Shown one piece after another: positions 36,279 through 45,433 of a stretch of DNA of 64,000 bases (position 1 is the stretch's first letter; every line of letters starts with the position of its first letter). Position numbers and translations under genes: made by a program. Source of the stretch: Clostridium sp. DL-VIII. GTDB taxonomy: Bacteria > Bacillota > Clostridia > Clostridiales > Clostridiaceae. The notes under the pieces are model-generated. The model was not told the origin of the DNA, did no database searches, and worked only from the letters and a program-made list of their open reading frames with translations. The stretch spans positions 1,186,501 to 1,250,500 of the forward strand of contig NZ_CM001240.1 of the NCBI RefSeq assembly GCF_000230835.1, written 5' to 3'.

Positions 36279-36330
36279 TGACATGTGGCATATAATAAAT
36301 TATACTGTTATTGAAGTGGTAATTACCACT
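36279..36330 (+). promoter_or_regulatory. nagR-nagB promoter with a NagR-type operator
   Basis: TTGACA (36279-36284), 17 nt and TATACT (36302-36307) form a good promoter. Just downstream is the perfect 16-bp palindrome AGTGGTAATTACCACT (36315-36330), at the expected transcription start. GGT-N-ACC palindromes of this kind are typical of NagR/DasR/YvoA-type GntR regulators, so autoregulation with relief by glucosamine- or GlcNAc-6-phosphate is likely. No second copy was found close to nagA in this 368-bp divergent region. Confidence 0.8.
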
Positions 36331-36454
36331 TTAGACTTAGTTTTTATAACAATATTTTCAAATAATCTACTTAAATTGAGCGATTTATATTTTCTTTTCA
36401 AATAAGTAAGAGTATAATTGTTGATAAACTGCTAGAACTAAATGAGGTGTATTT

Positions 36455-37180
36455 ATGGATGCAATAGACAAGAATTCAACAATTCCTTTATATGTTCAAT
36501 TGATGAATATTCTTATTGAAAAAATAGAAACTAGTATGGAGGAAAATGACAAGCTCGATTCGGAAAGAGAAATTTGTAAAAAATATAATGTTAGTAGAAC
36601 GACAGTCAGAGAAGCTTTAGACGAGCTTGAAAAAAACAAATATATCTATAAAGTACAAGGAAAAGGAAACTTCATATCTCCAAGAGTTGTAGAGCAAGAT
36701 TTAATAAAGGTTTCTTCATTTACTGAAGAAATGAAAAAACATGGGAAGAATCCTACATCTAAATTATTAAATTTTGAGGTTATAGAAGCCAGCAATAAAG
36801 TGGCTAGAAAACTGGAAATGGAAGAAAATGAACTTGTATTTAAAATTTCAAGAATAAGAATTGCTGATGATATACCAATGATATATGAAATAACATATCT
36901 GCCATATGAAAGATTTAAAAAGCTTTCTAAAGAGATGATTGAAGAAAATCCTTTATATGAAATATTTAAAAATGTATTCAATGCTCAGATTACTTCTGCA
37001 GAAGAAGTGATAGAAAGTGTATTAATAAACAAATTAGAAAGTGTTTATCTAGAGGTACCGCAAGGACATGCAGCCTTAAAATTCGAAAGAATAGCATATG
37101 AGCAAGAAGAAATCATTGAATATACCATAACTATAGCAAGAGGAGATAAATATAGATATAGAGTTTGTTTGAAAAATTAA
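36455..37180 (+). CDS. nagR: GntR/HutC-family regulator of amino sugar use (NagR-like)
   Basis: A 241-aa regulator. The N-terminal winged helix (about residues 8-75) contains LDSEREICKKYNVSRTTVREALDELE. The C-terminal UTRA ligand domain (about 90-235) contains FKISRIRIADDIPMIYE. It is one step upstream of nagB and divergent from nagA, with a GGT-N-ACC operator over its own promoter, so a NagR/YvoA role is well supported by context. GAGGTG precedes ATG 36455. The gap to nagB is 21 nt, indicating one operon. Confidence 0.88.
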   Translation: MDAIDKNSTIPLYVQLMNILIEKIETSMEENDKLDSEREICKKYNVSRTTVREALDELEKNKYIYKVQGKGNFISPRVVEQDLIKVSSFTEEMKKHGKNPTSKLLNFEVIEASNKVARKLEMEENELVFKISRIRIADDIPMIYEITYLPYERFKKLSKEMIEENPLYEIFKNVFNAQITSAEEVIESVLINKLESVYLEVPQGHAALKFERIAYEQEEIIEYTITIARGDKYRYRVCLKN

Positions 37181-37201
37181 CAATAAAGGAGAGTATAAAC
37201 A

Positions 37202-37930
37202 ATGAAGTTACTAGTAGTTAAAGATTATGAAGAAATGAGTAAAGTTGCAGCGGAAACATTTAAAGAAGTTATTAATGAAAAGCCAGAGGCTATTTTAGGT
37301 CTTGCAACAGGTAGCACTCCAGTTGGATTATATAAATATCTTATTGAAATGAATAAAAATAAAGAAATAGATTTTTCTAAAATAAAAACCGTGAATCTAG
37401 ACGAATATGTTGGACTTGGAGAAGAGAATCCCCAAAGTTATAGATATTTCATGAACGAAAACTTATTTAATCACGTTAATATAAATAAATCGAATACTTT
37501 TGTTCCGAATGGATTAGCAAAAGATCTTGACGAAGAAACTAAAAACTATGATAAAAGAATTGATGAATTAGGTGGAATTGATTTACAAATTCTTGGGATA
37601 GGAAGCAATGGTCATATTGCATTTAATGAACCAGATGAATTTTTAATCTCAGAAACACATGTAACTAATTTAGCTCAAAGTACAATTGAAGCAAATTCTA
37701 GATTCTTTAATTCGATAGAAGAAGTTCCTACTAAAGCTATATCTATGGGAATTGGACAAATAATGAAGGCGAAGAAGATACTATTATTAGTAAAAGGCGA
37801 AGATAAGGCAGATGCAATAAAAGAATTATTGAATGGAAAGATTACAACAAATAATCCAGCAACAATCTTAAAGCTGCATAAAGATGTAGTTGTAATAATA
37901 GATGAAAAGATGGCAGAAAAAATTAAATAA
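37202..37930 (+). CDS. nagB: Glucosamine-6-phosphate deaminase
   Basis: Converts glucosamine 6-phosphate to fructose 6-phosphate and ammonia. Signatures: [16 protein letters not shown] (about residues 34-49), NLDEYVGL with the catalytic Asp (about 66), [13 protein letters not shown] with Asn/His/Glu of the active site (about 131-144), and [12 protein letters not shown]. Length 242 aa, the short form without the C-terminal allosteric extension of the E. coli enzyme. AAAGGAGAG precedes ATG 37202. Confidence 0.96.
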   Translation: MKLLVVKDYEEMSKVAAETFKEVINEKPEAILGLATGSTPVGLYKYLIEMNKNKEIDFSKIKTVNLDEYVGLGEENPQSYRYFMNENLFNHVNINKSNTFVPNGLAKDLDEETKNYDKRIDELGGIDLQILGIGSNGHIAFNEPDEFLISETHVTNLAQSTIEANSRFFNSIEEVPTKAISMGIGQIMKAKKILLLVKGEDKADAIKELLNGKITTNNPATILKLHKDVVVIIDEKMAEKIK

Positions 37931-37969
37931 GAAAACTAAACTATTATTAAAATAGATGATTTGAGTTTG

Positions 37970-38004
37970 AAGTTATATAAAATTATTTTTATATAGCTTT
38001 TTTT
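37970..38004 (+). terminator. Intrinsic terminator after nagB
   Basis: AAGTTATATAAAA (37970-37982) pairs with TTTTATATAGCTT (about 37987-37999, one G-T), followed by a T-run. Confidence 0.75.
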
Positions 38005-38161
38005 ATTTAAATATAGCTTTTTTAGGTTAAAATATTAATGGAGTAAATAAAGAAAAATAGGTAAAGTTGCGGAAATAGCCGATTTTAGTATATAATAAGA
38101 TAAGGAAAAGATATACTTAATAAAGTAAAAAGTTATATTATAAGGAATGGGGAAAAATATT

Positions 38162-38872
38162 ATGGCAAAGTATGAGGAAATTGCTGAAGATATACGAAAT
38201 AGAATATTAAGTGGTAAATATAATCCTAATGAACAGCTACCCTTAGAAAAAGAGATGTGTGAACAATATGGTGTGAGTAGAATTACAATAAAAAAAGCAG
38301 TTGATGAGCTAGTTATCCAAGGGTTAGTAATAAAGAGGAGAGGTTCAGGAACTTTTGTAAAGGCACTTGATGATGATGATGTTCAAGAATTAAGCTTGGC
38401 AAAACAATTTGGCGGATTTTCCCAAGCTCATAAGGACAAGAAGGTAACTTCGAAAATTATTAACTTTGAAGTTATTCATCCAAGTGAAGAAATAGCAACT
38501 AAATTAAAAATAACTTGTGATGATTTTGTTTATTATATGATAAGAACTAGATATGCTAATGATGAACCATATGTAGTTGAATATATGTATATGCCTATAA
38601 GCCTTATACCAGGAATTAAAAATGATGTTCTATTGAATTCAATTTATAGTTATATTGAAAAAGAGTTAAAGTTAAAAATAAAAAGTGGTCATAGAATAAT
38701 TCGTGCAATTTTACCAAACGAATTGGAACAGGAGTGTCTTCAGATAGCAGATAATTTTCCAATATTAGAGGTGGAACAGGTAGGCTTCTTGGATAATGGT
38801 CAGCCGTTTGAATATTCAAAAGCACACCATAGAAGTGATAAAATAGAATTTAGAACTGTAAGTATTAAATAA
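38162..38872 (+). CDS. GntR/HutC-family transcriptional regulator
   Basis: About 236 aa with an N-terminal winged helix (LPLEKEMCEQYGVSRITIKKAVDELV) and a UTRA ligand domain (YYMIRTRYANDEPYVVEYMYMP). It is a paralogue in type of the NagR-like regulator, but it lies after the nagB terminator with its own weak promoter (TTGCGG - 18 nt - TATAAT, 38067-38096). The target sugar is unknown. It is an orphan between the nag genes and fbp. Two starts are possible. The ATG at 38147 lies too close to AAGGA, so ATG 38162 (AKYEEIAEDI) is preferred. Confidence 0.82.
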   Translation: MAKYEEIAEDIRNRILSGKYNPNEQLPLEKEMCEQYGVSRITIKKAVDELVIQGLVIKRRGSGTFVKALDDDDVQELSLAKQFGGFSQAHKDKKVTSKIINFEVIHPSEEIATKLKITCDDFVYYMIRTRYANDEPYVVEYMYMPISLIPGIKNDVLLNSIYSYIEKELKLKIKSGHRIIRAILPNELEQECLQIADNFPILEVEQVGFLDNGQPFEYSKAHHRSDKIEFRTVSIK

Positions 38873-38876
38873 ACAA

Positions 38877-38921
38877 CAAAAAGTATTACTAGAAGTGCTG
38901 ATTTCTAGTAATACTTTTGTT
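38877..38921. terminator. Bidirectional terminator between the GntR gene and fbp
   Basis: CAAAAAGTATTACTAGAA (38877-38894) pairs with TTCTAGTAATACTTTTG (38903-38919). The A-run on one side and T-run on the other serve both converging genes. Confidence 0.8.
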
Positions 38922-38943
38922 AGATCGCAAGTTGATGCAAAGT

Positions 38944-40908
38944 TTATCCTATTTCATTTATAAGACCTTTTCTATAAGCTTTTAGCAGCAATTTTAAATC
39001 TTTAATTTGGTTTTTAAGTTCTTTTCCCACATCTGTGTCTCCAACTTTTTTTCGATCCAATTTTTCTACTATTTTAGTTGAAGATAAAATATCTGTTTCT
39101 CTACTAAATGCATCTTCAATTGATTTAAAAGGCTGATGAGATATTAATTGCAATCCATATGAATTATAAGTCAATGTATATCCAGCGAGTCCAGTCTGAC
39201 TTCTGTAAGCTTTAGCAAAGCCACCATCAATAACTATTAATTTTCCATTGCATTTTATTGGATTCTCACCAAATTTATTTCTTACTGGAACATGTCCATT
39301 TATTATTTTTGATTCTGATGGATCTAAGCCGAATTCTTCGAAAATCATATTACACATTTCTTCAGAATCTCTAAAATCATAATATGGATTTTTCTTTTCT
39401 TTATGGGTAGTTTTGTCGCTTATAAAATATCTTTCAAAGGTGGCCATATCTTCTTTACCAAAAAGAGAAGAGCAGGCACCAGTCCATAAATACCACATTA
39501 TGTCCATTCCATATAGTTTTTCTTCGCTACCTCTATTACTGAAGTAACCTTCTCTAGCTAAAGAGTCAAACTTGTCCAAGAGCCTTCTGCCTTGATAATC
39601 CTTTCCATTAATAGTCATACTTTTAAAAGTTTTATCTTTATTTAAAGGGATGCATCCGTGAAATAATAAATTTGAGTTAAAGGTTAAGTAGATTCTTCCC
39701 TTATTAAATAAGAATAAAACATGCTTTTGAAGTTTTTCACTATTTATAAATGAACTTTGCAATTTTTCGATTAATTTTCTTTCGTCACTTGTAAGCTCAA
39801 AAGGCCTTTTCGGATTAATTGTAGGAAAATTTTTGTCATTAAGTTCATAAGTATTATTGTTTAAGGTTATGGTACCGTCTTTATAATTTATCTTACTTAA
39901 AAGCAATCTATGCTCCATTTTAAATTCAGGTCTTCGCGTAATTATTTCATGTTCAAGTTTAAATTGAATAATTGTAATAGCTTTATGCATTTTTGAAATA
40001 AGTTCAATTTCAGAAGTTCCGTGTACAGTTTCATCAGAATTTTTAGGTATAAATTCAGTACAAGAATCATTCTTATAGTGCTTTAGTGCAAAAGTTGCAA
40101 GCGGTAATAAATTTATACCATAAATATCTTCAATTACATCTAAATTTGAATATCTCGCTGCTATTCGTAAGACATTTGCTATGCATGTTGTATTACCTGA
40201 GGCAGACCCCATCCATAATATGTCGTGATTTCCCCATTGTATGTCAACAGAATGATAATCAATAAGAGTATCAATTATAATATCAGGTCTTGGGCCTCTA
40301 TCATATATGTCACCTATTATATGGAGCCTATCTATTACTAGTCTTTGGATTAACTTGGATAAGGCTATTATAAATTCCTGGGCTCTTTCGATTTCAATAA
40401 TAGTATTCATTATTCCGTCATAATAACCTTGTTTGTCAGCATTATCTGCTTCTTCATGTAGTAATTCTTCTATAATATAGCTAAAATCTTTAGGAAGAGC
40501 CTTTCTTACTTTTGATCTTGTATATTTTGATGATACATGTCTGCATAATTCAATTAATCTATATAAATTAATTTTGTACCAATCATTTATATCTTTTTCT
40601 TCCTTTAGAACAATTTCTAATTTTTGTTCAGGATAATATACTAGCGTAGCTAAGCTTTTTTTTTCACAGTCCATTAAGGAATTACCAAAAACCTCTTCAA
40701 TTTTTCTCTTTACTGCACCTGATCCATTTCTCAAAACATGAACAAAAGGCTCGTATTCACCATGAAGATCGGCTAAAAAATGTTCTGTTCCTTTAGGCAG
40801 GTTTAAAATTGCTTCCAAATTAATAATTTCTGTGGATGCAGCTGCAATTGTGGGATATTGCTTGGCTAGTAAATTTAAATACTTTAAATTTTCACTATAA
40901 CCTTCCAT
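38944..40908 (-). CDS. fbp: Class III fructose-1,6-bisphosphatase
   Basis: Gluconeogenic phosphatase of the Firmicute class III type (calcineurin-like phosphoesterase fold), about 654 aa. Metallophosphatase motifs: [11 protein letters not shown] (about residue 45), [11 protein letters not shown] (about 203) and [10 protein letters not shown] (about 226), plus a distal NGHVPV with a metal-ligand His. The size agrees with class III enzymes and differs from the ~330-aa classes I and II. An upstream ATG at 40941 overlaps the preceding gene. AAAGGAGGA lies ahead of ATG 40908 ([11 protein letters not shown]), which is chosen. Probably cotranscribed with the CYTH gene 29 nt upstream. Confidence 0.95.
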   Translation of the reverse strand: MEGYSENLKYLNLLAKQYPTIAAASTEIINLEAILNLPKGTEHFLADLHGEYEPFVHVLRNGSGAVKRKIEEVFGNSLMDCEKKSLATLVYYPEQKLEIVLKEEKDINDWYKINLYRLIELCRHVSSKYTRSKVRKALPKDFSYIIEELLHEEADNADKQGYYDGIMNTIIEIERAQEFIIALSKLIQRLVIDRLHIIGDIYDRGPRPDIIIDTLIDYHSVDIQWGNHDILWMGSASGNTTCIANVLRIAARYSNLDVIEDIYGINLLPLATFALKHYKNDSCTEFIPKNSDETVHGTSEIELISKMHKAITIIQFKLEHEIITRRPEFKMEHRLLLSKINYKDGTITLNNNTYELNDKNFPTINPKRPFELTSDERKLIEKLQSSFINSEKLQKHVLFLFNKGRIYLTFNSNLLFHGCIPLNKDKTFKSMTINGKDYQGRRLLDKFDSLAREGYFSNRGSEEKLYGMDIMWYLWTGACSSLFGKEDMATFERYFISDKTTHKEKKNPYYDFRDSEEMCNMIFEEFGLDPSESKIINGHVPVRNKFGENPIKCNGKLIVIDGGFAKAYRSQTGLAGYTLTYNSYGLQLISHQPFKSIEDAFSRETDILSSTKIVEKLDRKKVGDTDVGKELKNQIKDLKLLLKAYRKGLINEIG

Positions 40909-40937
40909 AAGGTCCTCCTTTTTATGATTGTGCCTTA

Positions 40938-41498
40938 TCAAAGTCCTTTAGGAACTTTATTAAGTAATCCTCTTTGAGATAAAATATCGTAAATAGTTTG
41001 AGAAGTTGTATCATCGAGTGCGTATCCAAGCAGTTTTACTACTCTCTCTAATTTCTCTTCAGATGTAGTTTCTATTTCTAAATAAGGAAACGGACAAAAT
41101 TTTTTATCATTTATATCTATTTCAATTAAGCAATCATGTAATTTATAACTCTCTCTATATTTTTTATTAGATTCCTTGAGTACTAATCCTAAAGATTTAA
41201 AGATGCCTTCGCCCATATTTTTATTATTAATTATGACTTCATTTTCTTCCATTACTTTAAATCTTTCTTGTGACAACATTTTCTTTGTAGTCATGAAATA
41301 TATAATTTTATTATTAAGCATATCATTTACTGTTCTGATACGTGCATAGCCTTTCTCAGCTAAAAGCCTGCCGTCTTCAAAATCATATATGTCATTAATT
41401 TGATTTTCCATTTTAACTTTTTCTGCACCATTTAATAACAAGATATTTCTTATAGAGTCAACATCGATATCAACAATTCTAGTTTCTAATTCTTGCAT
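40938..41498 (-). CDS. CYTH-domain protein (class IV adenylate cyclase / triphosphatase-like)
   Basis: 186 aa. It shows a CYTH-like pattern of alternating charged strands: N-terminal [10 protein letters not shown] in place of the usual ExExK, then [31 protein letters not shown] and [12 protein letters not shown] with the terminal acidic motif. Family members hydrolyse triphosphates or make cyclic nucleotides. The altered ExExK (last Lys replaced) makes activity uncertain. It is placed just upstream of fbp on the same strand. AAGGAGA precedes ATG 41498. Confidence 0.75.
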   Translation of the reverse strand: MQELETRIVDIDVDSIRNILLLNGAEKVKMENQINDIYDFEDGRLLAEKGYARIRTVNDMLNNKIIYFMTTKKMLSQERFKVMEENEVIINNKNMGEGIFKSLGLVLKESNKKYRESYKLHDCLIEIDINDKKFCPFPYLEIETTSEEKLERVVKLLGYALDDTTSQTIYDILSQRGLLNKVPKGL

Positions 41499-41765
41499 AA
41501 AAGCTATCTCCTTTTTAGTTTTTTTATGTAATCTCTGCCATTAGTAAATTTTTATAATATAGCAGTTTAACTATTTGAAATAGTATTCATTTATTAAGTA
41601 TAACTTATTCTAATTATTTCTGCTATGGGTATATAAAAATTCCCAATGTTCTTGCAAGTGGAAATATTCGTATTATATAATTAAGTAAAAACTGGAAAAA
41701 TATGTGCGAAATCATTTAATCTTGGGCTTCAATAAAACTATCTATTACTAGTGAGGGAAAAATTT

Positions 41766-44519
41766 ATGGGAGAATTAACGAGGAAAGAAGAAGTTATAAA
41801 GTGCTTAATAGAACTTGAAAATGATAAGAAGAGGGGAATAACAGCAGCAGAATTAAGTTCATACATAGGATTAGATAGAGCTAATATAAGCAGATACTTA
41901 AATAGATTATACAAAGAAAAAAGGGTAAATAAAAGAGATGGAAGACCGGTTATATATAGCAGTATTAAGAATTCAAAGCCTCATAATAAGGAGTTGTTGG
42001 AAAATGGATTAGGCAGATTATCTAGAAAGCAGGATAGTTTAGAAAAACTTGTAGGAGCTAAGCAATCGCTTAAATTACCCATACAGCAGGCAAAGGCGGC
42101 AATATTATATCCACCTAGAGGTTTACACACTATTTTGCTTGGAGAAACTGGAGTTGGAAAGTCTTTATTTGCGGAAGTTATGTACAGTTTTGCTAAAGAG
42201 TCAAATATGATAGAGAATGATGCACCATTTATTAGATTTAACTGTGCAGATTATGCTGATAATCCACAACTAGTAGTAGGTCAGATATTTGGGGTAAAAA
42301 AGGGAGCATTTACGGGTGCAGATAGTGATAAAGAAGGATTATTAACGAAAGCAGATGGAGGAATATTTTTTTTAGATGAAATACACAGGTTATCGCCACA
42401 AGGTCAGGAGATGTTATTCACTTTTATTGATAAAGGATATTTCAGGCGTCTTGGCGATACTGAAAAGAAAATAAAGGTTGAAGTTCAGATTATAGCTGCA
42501 ACAACTGAACAACCTCAATCATTTTTGTTAAAAACTTTTATGAGAAGAATTCCTATGATGATAGTCTTACCGCCATTACGAGAAAGAACATTTGAAGAAC
42601 GATATTATTTATTAAATGAATTTATAGTAGCAGAATCATTACGATTAGGGAAAAGTATATATATTAGCAAAAATTCAGTTATATCTTTTTTACTATATGA
42701 TTGCCCTAATAATATAGGTCAGTTAAAAAGTGATATTCAACTTTCTTGTGCTAAGGCATTTTTGAATTACAAAATAAACAAAAATAACTATATTTTAATT
42801 GATGAAAGTGATTTACAGCCAAAGGTTCAAAAAGGAATAATGAAGATTCGTGAATACAGAAAAGAAATAGATAATCTGTCAAAAAATATGACAGATATTT
42901 TAAGATTTTCAAGTGAAGATAATGTATTAAAAAATTTGGATTTAGAGCTTAATAAGTCAGAAACTTCTGAAGATAGCAGCTTTTATTCCATAATAGAAAA
43001 TAAAATGGAAGATTTAAAAAATCAAGGTATTGATGAAAGTAAGATTAATGATATTTTGAATATTGATTTAGAGAAGTATTTTAAAAAATATATTAGTACC
43101 ATAAATTCAAATTTTAAAAAAGATGAGATTGCTAAAGTTGTTGATTTTAAGGTAGCAAATGTAGTTGAAAAAATGCTTAATATAGCATCAAAAAAATTAA
43201 ACAGGGAATTTGAACAAAAGGTTTTCTTTGGGCTATCACTTCATTTGCAAGGGAGTATTAAAAGAATTGTTTCAGGAAAGAAAATATATCATCCAAAGTT
43301 AAATGTTGTTAGGGTACAATATAGAGACGAGTTTATTGTGGCAATGGAGATAGTTAAAATTATAGAAAAAGAATTTAATTTAGATGTTCCACTGGATGAA
43401 ATCGGTTATATAACTATGTTTTTATCTGAATATAATGAGGAAAGTAATGAACAGCTAGAAGAAACTGTTAGAATATTGGTCATGATGCATGGGACAAGTA
43501 CAGCCAGCAGCATGGCAGAAGTGGCAAATTCTTTGATAGGAGAGGAATATATACAAGCATTGGATATGCCACTGACAATGAAGCCGGAGTACATGTTAGA
43601 AAAGGCTAAGGAAAAAATCAAAGGAATGAATAGTGGAAAAGGCATTTTAATATTGGTAGATATGGGATCATTGATTAACTTTGGAAGTATTATCGGAAGC
43701 GAATTAGGAATTAAAATTAAAACAATAGATATGGTAACAACGCTAACTGTTATGGAAGCTGGAAGAAAAGCTTTAATTGGAAGAAATTTAGATGAGATAT
43801 ATTGTTCATGTAAAGATATAGGAAAGGCATCTATACAAATGTCTAATGAAGATTATGAAGAAGAAAAAGAACTTGCTATAATTACGACATGCTTTACAGG
43901 TGAAGGGGCAGCAGAGAGAATAAAAACAAGAATAAACCTTAGTCTGGAAAATATAGAAAGAGTAGAACTTATTCCTCTGGATATTTTAGATAGAGAGGAC
44001 TTTTTAAAGAAAGTAAGTGAATTAAAAAAAAGGTATGTAATATTAGCGGTTGTAGGAACAGTAAATATATTTATTAAAGGGGTACCATTTATACCCGCAC
44101 AAGATATTTTTGTAGAAAAAGGCATAAAGGAATTAGAATATTTAATAAATATTGAATATGATTTCTTAAAAGTACAAAAAGCATTAGTCAATGAGATAAA
44201 GGAATTAAACTGCATAAAATTACTTTCAGATATTAGAAGAATAATAAGACAGATAGAAGAAAATTTAAATGTCGAGATACAACATGATGCACAGATTGGA
44301 ATATTAATTCATGTCAGTTTCCTCATAGACAGATTAAAACACGGGGGAAAAGAAATTACATTCAAAAACTTAGAAGATTACAGAAGTAAGTATAGCAAGG
44401 AATTTATATTAATCAAAAAAGCTGTGCAAGTTTTAGAATATAATTATGAAATAAGAATTAAAGATGATGAGTTAGCCTATATACTTAGAATGATCAAAGA
44501 AAATTTAATTACTGTGTAA
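41766..44519 (+). CDS. LevR-type sigma-54-dependent PTS-regulated transcriptional activator
   Basis: A 917-aa modular activator. Domains in order: N-terminal winged helix (about 1-65); AAA+ sigma-54 domain (about 90-330) with Walker A GETGVGKS, GAFTGA (sigma-54 contact), and Walker B GGIFFLDEIHR; a first PRD (about 440-555) with SLHLQGSIKR; an EIIA-mannose-like domain (about 555-690) with ILVMMHGTSTASSMA; an EIIB-like segment with TTCFTGEGAA; and a second PRD (about 810-917) with ILIHVSFLIDRLKHG. Phosphorylation of these domains by PTS proteins should tune activity. The target is almost certainly the cellobiose-type PTS operon downstream, which has a consensus -24/-12 promoter. ATG 41766 follows GAGGG; the GTG at 41751 is too early. 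Confidence 0.93.
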   Translation: MGELTRKEEVIKCLIELENDKKRGITAAELSSYIGLDRANISRYLNRLYKEKRVNKRDGRPVIYSSIKNSKPHNKELLENGLGRLSRKQDSLEKLVGAKQSLKLPIQQAKAAILYPPRGLHTILLGETGVGKSLFAEVMYSFAKESNMIENDAPFIRFNCADYADNPQLVVGQIFGVKKGAFTGADSDKEGLLTKADGGIFFLDEIHRLSPQGQEMLFTFIDKGYFRRLGDTEKKIKVEVQIIAATTEQPQSFLLKTFMRRIPMMIVLPPLRERTFEERYYLLNEFIVAESLRLGKSIYISKNSVISFLLYDCPNNIGQLKSDIQLSCAKAFLNYKINKNNYILIDESDLQPKVQKGIMKIREYRKEIDNLSKNMTDILRFSSEDNVLKNLDLELNKSETSEDSSFYSIIENKMEDLKNQGIDESKINDILNIDLEKYFKKYISTINSNFKKDEIAKVVDFKVANVVEKMLNIASKKLNREFEQKVFFGLSLHLQGSIKRIVSGKKIYHPKLNVVRVQYRDEFIVAMEIVKIIEKEFNLDVPLDEIGYITMFLSEYNEESNEQLEETVRILVMMHGTSTASSMAEVANSLIGEEYIQALDMPLTMKPEYMLEKAKEKIKGMNSGKGILILVDMGSLINFGSIIGSELGIKIKTIDMVTTLTVMEAGRKALIGRNLDEIYCSCKDIGKASIQMSNEDYEEEKELAIITTCFTGEGAAERIKTRINLSLENIERVELIPLDILDREDFLKKVSELKKRYVILAVVGTVNIFIKGVPFIPAQDIFVEKGIKELEYLINIEYDFLKVQKALVNEIKELNCIKLLSDIRRIIRQIEENLNVEIQHDAQIGILIHVSFLIDRLKHGGKEITFKNLEDYRSKYSKEFILIKKAVQVLEYNYEIRIKDDELAYILRMIKENLITV

Positions 44520-44526
44520 GAATAAA

Positions 44527-44556
44527 GAAAGTGTGTAAAGTGAATTGCACACTTTC
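44527..44556 (+). terminator. Hairpin after the LevR-type gene
   Basis: GAAAGTGTG (44527-44535) pairs perfectly with CACACTTTC (44548-44556). There is little T-run after it. It separates the regulator from the sigma-54 operon. An imperfect inverted repeat, CAAGT...ACTTG (44593-44611), just downstream is a weak candidate for an activator site. Confidence 0.5.
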
Positions 44557-44637
44557 TTCCATATAACACACATTAAAAATTATAATTGAAACCAAGTACT
44601 TAAGGCACTTGATAAAATTTACAGGTATGCTGAAAGT

Positions 44638-44653
44638 TGGCACTATAATTGCT
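44638..44653 (+). promoter_or_regulatory. Sigma-54 (-24/-12) promoter of the cellobiose-type PTS operon
   Basis: TGGCAC (44638-44643), 5 nt and TTGCT (44649-44653). The GG and GC dinucleotides are exactly 10 nt apart, matching the RpoN consensus TGGCAC-N5-TTGC. It lies 71 nt before the EIIB start and directly follows the gene for a sigma-54 activator. Confidence 0.9.
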
Positions 44654-44723
44654 ATATATTAATGGTGTAAGAAAATATAGCTAGTATATTGAAAATAATA
44701 TAGTTTAAAGGGGGACGTTTACA

Positions 44724-45035
44724 GTGAAAAAAATATTATTGGTTTGTTCAGCAGGAATGTCAACAAGTTTATTAGTTTCTAAGATGGAAAAAGCAGCAGA
44801 AGAAAAGGGGATTGAATGTAGTGTTCAAGCTACAGGAGAATCAGAAGTTAAAAATTATATAAATGATATAGATGTGTTACTATTAGGGCCTCAAGTAAGA
44901 TTTTTATTGTCAAAATTTAAAAAGAGTTTAGCAGATAAAAATGTACCAGTAGAAGTGATAAATACGATGCATTATGGAACGATGGATGGAGAAAAGGTTT
45001 TAAAGAGAGCATTAGAGCTTATAGGAAATAAGTAG
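44724..45035 (+). CDS. celA: PTS lactose/cellobiose-family EIIB component
   Basis: A 103-aa cytoplasmic phosphocarrier. The phosphocysteine lies in LLVCSAGMSTSLL (Cys about residue 8). The rest (LLLGPQVRFLL, INTMHYGTMDGEKVL) is typical of cellobiose/chitobiose EIIB. It accepts phosphate from EIIA and gives it to the sugar during transport by EIIC. GGGGGAC precedes GTG 44724. First gene of the sigma-54-driven operon. Confidence 0.93.
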   Translation: MKKILLVCSAGMSTSLLVSKMEKAAEEKGIECSVQATGESEVKNYINDIDVLLLGPQVRFLLSKFKKSLADKNVPVEVINTMHYGTMDGEKVLKRALELIGNK

Positions 45036-45054
45036 TTAAAAGGAGTAAAACATA

Positions 45055-45387
45055 ATGGAAGAAATAATTATGAATCTTATAATACACAGTGGAGAAGCTA
45101 GAAGTTATTCAATAGAAGCAATTCAATGTGCTAAAAATGAAGACATAACTGAGGCAAGAAAGTTAATAGAAAAAGCTGAGGTAGAATTATCAAAAGCACA
45201 TAATATACAAACATCATTAATACAAAAAGAAGCTGATGGTGGAAAAACAGAACTTTCACTACTTATGGTACATGCACAGGATCACTTTATGACTAGCATG
45301 ACATTAAAATATCTTGCAATTGAGATCATAGATGTGCATGAAAAATTTATAAAAGAGAGAACTTTATTTGCAGAAAGTAGAAGGTAG
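45055..45387 (+). CDS. celC: PTS lactose/cellobiose-family EIIA component
   Basis: A 110-aa all-helical phosphocarrier. LIIHSGEARSYSIEAI is near the N-terminus. The phosphohistidine region MVHAQDHFMTSM is at about residues 74-85, with a conserved metal-binding Asp. It passes phosphate from HPr to the EIIB next door. AAAAGGAG precedes ATG 45055. It is 20 nt from celA. Confidence 0.93.
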   Translation: MEEIIMNLIIHSGEARSYSIEAIQCAKNEDITEARKLIEKAEVELSKAHNIQTSLIQKEADGGKTELSLLMVHAQDHFMTSMTLKYLAIEIIDVHEKFIKERTLFAESRR

Positions 45388-45433
45388 AGATTATATATAG
45401 GCAAATTAAAAGAAGAAAATGGAGTGTGAAACA

